DNA from: GCA-002700125 sp964434385
Lineage (GTDB): Bacteria; Chloroflexota; Dehalococcoidia; Lucifugimonadales; Lucifugimonadaceae
Reading direction: 5' to 3'
Length of the DNA stretch: 24,992 bases
Assembly (NCBI GenBank): GCA_964434385.1
Contig: CAYSUW010000017.1
Span: 1-24,992 of the forward strand
Below the pieces are notes generated by a model. That model saw only the letters and a list, made by a program, of their open reading frames with translations. It did not search any database and was not told where the DNA came from. Made by a program: the position numbers and the translations under genes. This document shows positions 22,454-24,992 of this stretch, piece by piece. Each line of letters opens with the position of its first letter. The first letter of the stretch is position 1.

Positions 22454-23293
22454 TTATATAAGTGAAGGATTTTTCATCAACCATTTTACAAGTCTCTTAA
22501 TCCCCCCAAAAGGATAAAAGTGCAAATTATCAAAAGGGATAATTTCATGCAACAATGTTTTCGGGATAAGACGTTCAAAATATTCAAGGGGATCATGATT
22601 TCTTTTTATTTCTGATTCCTGAATTAATCGTTTAGGTGAAACTCCACAAATATCTGCATATCTTATAAGACGTTTTAAATTAATTGGCCCTACAACGCCT
22701 AAGTGAATTGAAAAATTTTGTGGGTCAATTTTTGCAGTTCTTTTTTTAGTCTCTGTAATCCACTGATTAGTTTTTCTCTCATTAGTAGTCCACTGAGTTA
22801 TGATTGAGGAACGAATATTCTTTTGATTCAACCAGTCACATTTTTTTATTAAGTTTATATTTGTATTTGGATCATTAATATTTCCTTCAGGAAATCCTGC
22901 TATGTTTACTTCATTAATATTATATTTCTCTAATAGGCCTGACGAAAATACATCCATTGTTTCCTTGAATGTTGTAAAGGTTCTTGAGTTATTTTGAACT
23001 AAGTCTGGTTGGTTGCTAAAATTTCCTCCGATACATAAAAGTTTATTGATTCCAAGATCCGTAATTTTTTTAAGATATATTTCTAGTAGTGAATCAGTCC
23101 GCAAAGTTCTTACAGGACAGTGAGGTACTGGTCTAAAATCTAAAGATTGAATTACTTTACAGGATTCAAGTATCTCATTTTGGTCAGTTTCTGGAAGATA
23201 TACAATGTGAATCTCTTCAAATAATTCTTTAGGTATGTATTTTACTTCATTAATTTGATTAGTAACAATTTCTATTGAGTATTTATTTCTCAA
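22454..23293 (-). CDS. Methylenetetrahydrofolate reductase-like protein (MetF family)
   Basis: The 279-residue protein has the TIM-barrel pattern of MetF relatives: IHIVYLPETDQNEILESCKVI, RPVPHCPVRTLRT, GINKLLCIGGNF, the flavin-region INEVNIAGFPEGN, and SSIITQWTT, FSIHLGVVGP and LIRYADICGVS. MetF interconverts 5,10-methylene- and 5-methyl-tetrahydrofolate. It is somewhat short and divergent from housekeeping MetF and resembles copies associated with demethylation pathways. The start is TTG, supported by GAGG eight or nine bases upstream. It lies on the same strand as the corrinoid genes, so it could process methyl groups they deliver to folate. Confidence 0.78.
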   Translation of the reverse strand: MRNKYSIEIVTNQINEVKYIPKELFEEIHIVYLPETDQNEILESCKVIQSLDFRPVPHCPVRTLRTDSLLEIYLKKITDLGINKLLCIGGNFSNQPDLVQNNSRTFTTFKETMDVFSSGLLEKYNINEVNIAGFPEGNINDPNTNINLIKKCDWLNQKNIRSSIITQWTTNERKTNQWITETKKRTAKIDPQNFSIHLGVVGPINLKRLIRYADICGVSPKRLIQESEIKRNHDPLEYFERLIPKTLLHEIIPFDNLHFYPFGGIKRLVKWLMKNPSLI

Positions 23294-23346
23294 TTCTTTA
23301 TTCCTCTTTTTCAGTAATCAGATGAATGGTTTTTTGTGAATTATTC

Positions 23347-23787
23347 TTATGTGTTAATATAAAAAACTCTATTTTTATTTAAATAAAATATCAATACATC
23401 TATCTCTATTCCTCCAAGTAAAGAATGAGCTGTTGACCCTAAAATAAATTTATTTACACCCGACCTTCCGTGGGTACCTATAATAATTAGATCTATATCA
23501 AGTTTTGTAGACAATGAACGAATACTGTTAGCAACATGCCCTTTCTTAACAATAATTCTGTGAGGTGTTATATTTAAATTCGATAATTGATTCGTTAGAT
23601 TTTTTTCTGATTCTTCAATTAAATAATCATCCCAATTTTGAAGATAGATCGAATAATTCACATATGCATAATGATGTGCAAGCAGCGGAACAATATTCAC
23701 AACGGTAATTTTTGCTTCATTTTCGGTTACAATAGACGAAGCTTTTTGTAATATCTGATCAGAATCTCTAGTTAGATCAACTGCCAT
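23347..23787 (-). CDS. Universal stress protein with frameshifted N-terminus
   Basis: The 146-residue frame is UspA-like, with the ATP-binding signature GTHGRSGVNKFILGSTAHSLL at the expected place and the MAVDLTRDS start motif. Normal family members begin about seven residues earlier with a strand like M-x-Y-K-N-I-L-V. On the minus strand, an ATG at 23807 opens M-S-Y-K-N-I-L in a frame that joins the main frame only if one base is inserted before GCAGTT. A one-base deletion therefore separates the first strand from the rest. Translation from the inner ATG would give a truncated but otherwise complete domain. It is divergent from the PAS-LuxR gene. Confidence 0.8.
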   Translation of the reverse strand: MAVDLTRDSDQILQKASSIVTENEAKITVVNIVPLLAHHYAYVNYSIYLQNWDDYLIEESEKNLTNQLSNLNITPHRIIVKKGHVANSIRSLSTKLDIDLIIIGTHGRSGVNKFILGSTAHSLLGGIEIDVLIFYLNKNRVFYINT

Positions 23788-23832
23788 AAAATATTCTTAT
23801 AACTCATTTCATGATAAATTTATATAATATAT

Positions 23833-23845
23833 ATGACAGTGTCAT
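23833..23845. promoter_or_regulatory. Perfect palindrome in Usp/PAS-LuxR divergent region
   Basis: ATGACA and TGTCAT are perfect six-base arms around a central G. The site lies 26 bases before the intended Usp start at 23807 and 93 bases before the PAS-LuxR start. LuxR-type regulators commonly bind palindromes of this length, so autoregulation is plausible. Confidence 0.45.
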
Positions 23846-23866
23846 GATTAATAAAATAAATAAAAA

Positions 23867-23880
23867 GGTGCATTTTCACC
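23867..23880. promoter_or_regulatory. GGTGCA-like operator motif in Usp/PAS-LuxR region
   Basis: GGTGCATTTTCACC differs by one base from the perfect palindrome GGTGCATTTGCACC at 3673-3686. It lies in the 130-bp divergent promoter region of the regulator gene, without the rest of the repeated module, which argues that the core itself is the functional part. Confidence 0.45.
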
Positions 23881-23937
23881 ACGTTTTGGAAATATACCTG
23901 AGATATATATAGATTAAAGCTGGTTTAGGTAAACAAG

Positions 23938-24570
23938 ATGACTTCTAATTTGTTAAAAGGTAGACATGATCTTACTAATGGAATTGGTAGATACAAATCG
24001 AAGAGTGGTATTTTTTCCGTTGATTCTAAACAAAATATACTCTATTGGTCAGAATCAGCCAAAGAAACATTAGGTTATTCAGAACAAGAAATCAAAAACA
24101 AAAAATGTTATCAAATTCTTTGTCCTCTCAAAAATAATGGAATATGCTTCGAAAAATGTTCACCTACATCAAACTCAAAAAGAAAAAGAGAAACTAAAGA
24201 GTTTGAAGTCTTTTGGTCAGACAAAAAAGGAGATAAAAAAAGATTCAGAGTCACAACTCTTTTCTCTAATTCAAGTAAAAATACTACTGAAATAGTCCAT
24301 ATTTTTTCTGATATAACAAAAGAATCACCAATCAATAATTACTTAAAATTTGAGGATATAGGAGAAGATACTTATATTGAAAAACTAACACCTAGAGAAT
24401 ATCAATCATTAAAATTACTTTCAACAGGGCTTAGTATTAAGGAAATTGCCAAAGTTATGTTTATTTCTCAGCTGACAGCTAGAAATCATATTTTTAGTGT
24501 TATGAATAAACTAGAAGCTAAAACACAACTACAAGCAGTTATTAAAGCTGCAAAACTAAGATTACTTTAG
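23938..24570 (+). CDS. PAS domain-LuxR helix-turn-helix transcriptional regulator
   Basis: The 210-residue protein has an N-terminal PAS domain (about 20-130) with YWSESAKETLGYSEQEI at the start of the fold, a Cys-bearing insert (KKCYQILCPLKNNGICFEKC), and FSDITKE at the end. A LuxR DNA-binding domain follows at about 148-208: LTPREYQSLKLLSTGLSIKEIAKVMFISQLTARNHIFSVMNKL. The PAS Cys cluster could hold a metal or Fe-S centre or respond to redox; similar Cys are common in PAS-LuxR relatives. No sensor kinase is adjacent, so the PAS domain is probably the direct sensor. The start has no strong ribosome site. Confidence 0.9.
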   Translation: MTSNLLKGRHDLTNGIGRYKSKSGIFSVDSKQNILYWSESAKETLGYSEQEIKNKKCYQILCPLKNNGICFEKCSPTSNSKRKRETKEFEVFWSDKKGDKKRFRVTTLFSNSSKNTTEIVHIFSDITKESPINNYLKFEDIGEDTYIEKLTPREYQSLKLLSTGLSIKEIAKVMFISQLTARNHIFSVMNKLEAKTQLQAVIKAAKLRLL

Positions 24571-24689
24571 AATTTATCCTAATAGATATTTGCTAACATT
24601 TCACAACAAATTACAGCATATTACTCATCTAGATTCATATTCAATGGAATGGTTACAATAAATTGCAGCAGAATATGGTTTAAACATAA
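24571..24689. other. Intergenic DNA, nothing recognised
   Basis: No ORF or strong structure is evident. The 5' half expected for a tRNA-Ala (acceptor strand pairing with CAGCTCC, and the D arm) is absent here. Confidence 0.5.
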
Positions 24690-24734
24690 CTTGCACGTAG
24701 GGGGTCGCAGGTTCGAATCCTGTCAGCTCCACCA
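24690..24734 (+). tRNA. 3' fragment of tRNA-Ala(TGC) including CCA
   Basis: The sequence runs from the anticodon loop (CTTGCAC, anticodon TGC) through the variable region, the T arm (GCAGG-TTCGAAT-CCTGT), the acceptor strand CAGCTCC, then ACCA. The upstream 100 bases show neither GGAGCTG nor a D arm, so this is a partial tRNA. Such 3' fragments are a typical footprint of an integrative element that entered a tRNA gene. Confidence 0.75.
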
Positions 24735-24899
24735 TTAAAATCAAACTTAAATTGATGCTTTTCTCCAGGAATCAATACTTAGCATTTTCCTCTTTGACCC
24801 TACTGTTGACCCTAACCGACTGAAAAAACGTGGCACTTCGTGGCATTGTTGTAAGTGCCTCGCTCCCTAATATTTACAATAGTAATAATTGTTGGGTTG
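24735..24899. other. Region after the tRNA fragment, with TTGACCCTA direct repeats
   Basis: TTGACCCTA occurs at 24794-24802 and 24806-24814. Paired short direct repeats near an attachment core can be arm-type binding sites for a tyrosine integrase, but no integrase gene is visible. A hairpin with GGCACTT (24832-24838) and AAGTGCC (24853-24859) also occurs. Confidence 0.35.
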
Positions 24900-24960
24900 G
24901 GTCGCCGATAGGCATTGGGGGACTATTATATATATATATGTGCTACTGCGAGTGCTGAGA
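24900..24960. repeat. Dispersed repeat, right-edge copy
   Basis: The copy reads GTCGCCGATAGGCATTGGGG, GACTATTATATATATATATG and TGCTACTGCGAGTGCTGAGA. It is the last copy in the window. Confidence 0.65.
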
Positions 24961-24992
24961 ATTATTTTTTCTTCTATACCTTTTGAATTGGC

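Overview
The window is AT-rich bacterial DNA, and most genes lie on the minus strand. It encodes a Sec-type (clade II) nitrous oxide reductase operon, an aa3-type cytochrome oxidase operon, a corrinoid methyltransferase module with a MetF-like reductase, and a PAS-LuxR regulator. This mix suggests an oxygen-respiring, N2O-reducing marine or soil bacterium that also demethylates C1 compounds. A Chloroflexota (SAR202-like) origin is my best guess from gene content; no rRNA or complete marker gene is present, so it is tentative.

Layout. 97-1533: di-haem cytochrome c lipoprotein (DHOR family). 1807-2320: debris, comprising a remnant of a coxB 5' end, a repeat and a 5'-truncated DUF805 gene. 2313-3176: a GIY-YIG/DUF123 protein and a DUF3054 membrane protein. 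3192-3800: dispersed repeats around a 21-residue Cys-rich metallothionein-like gene. 3821-11227: nosZ, a nosB-like gene fused to a LysR effector domain, a nosD-nosF fusion, nosY, nosL and a c-type cytochrome, in that transcription order. 11371-12258: divergent LysR regulator whose effector domain shares 410 of 411 bp with the domain fused to NosB. 12264-12600: repeats. 12879-13568: KDPG/KHG-type aldolase. 13680-14027: interrupted small ORF. 14083-17663: coxB, coxA, a small subunit and coxC. 17887-19221: radical SAM/SPASM/SEC-C protein. 19357-22118: UroD-type methyltransferase, corrinoid protein, reactivation protein and a second metallothionein-like gene. 22454-23293: MetF-like protein. 23347-23807: universal stress protein with a frameshifted N-terminus. 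23938-24570: PAS-LuxR regulator. 24690-24734: 3' fragment of a tRNA-Ala(TGC).

How the parts fit. NosZ and the oxidase are both copper enzymes. NosL, NosDFY and the two metallothionein-like peptides plausibly serve metal supply or buffering, and the same upstream repeat module occurs before coxB and before one metallothionein gene. The UroD-type protein, corrinoid protein, reactivator and MetF-like protein form a plausible methyl-transfer route from an unknown donor to tetrahydrofolate. The most unusual candidate is a regulatory pair: a soluble LysR regulator divergent from nosZ, and a NosB-like membrane protein in the nosZ operon carrying the same effector domain in the predicted cytoplasm without the DNA-binding domain. 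The middle of the two domains appears to have been homogenised recently by gene conversion.
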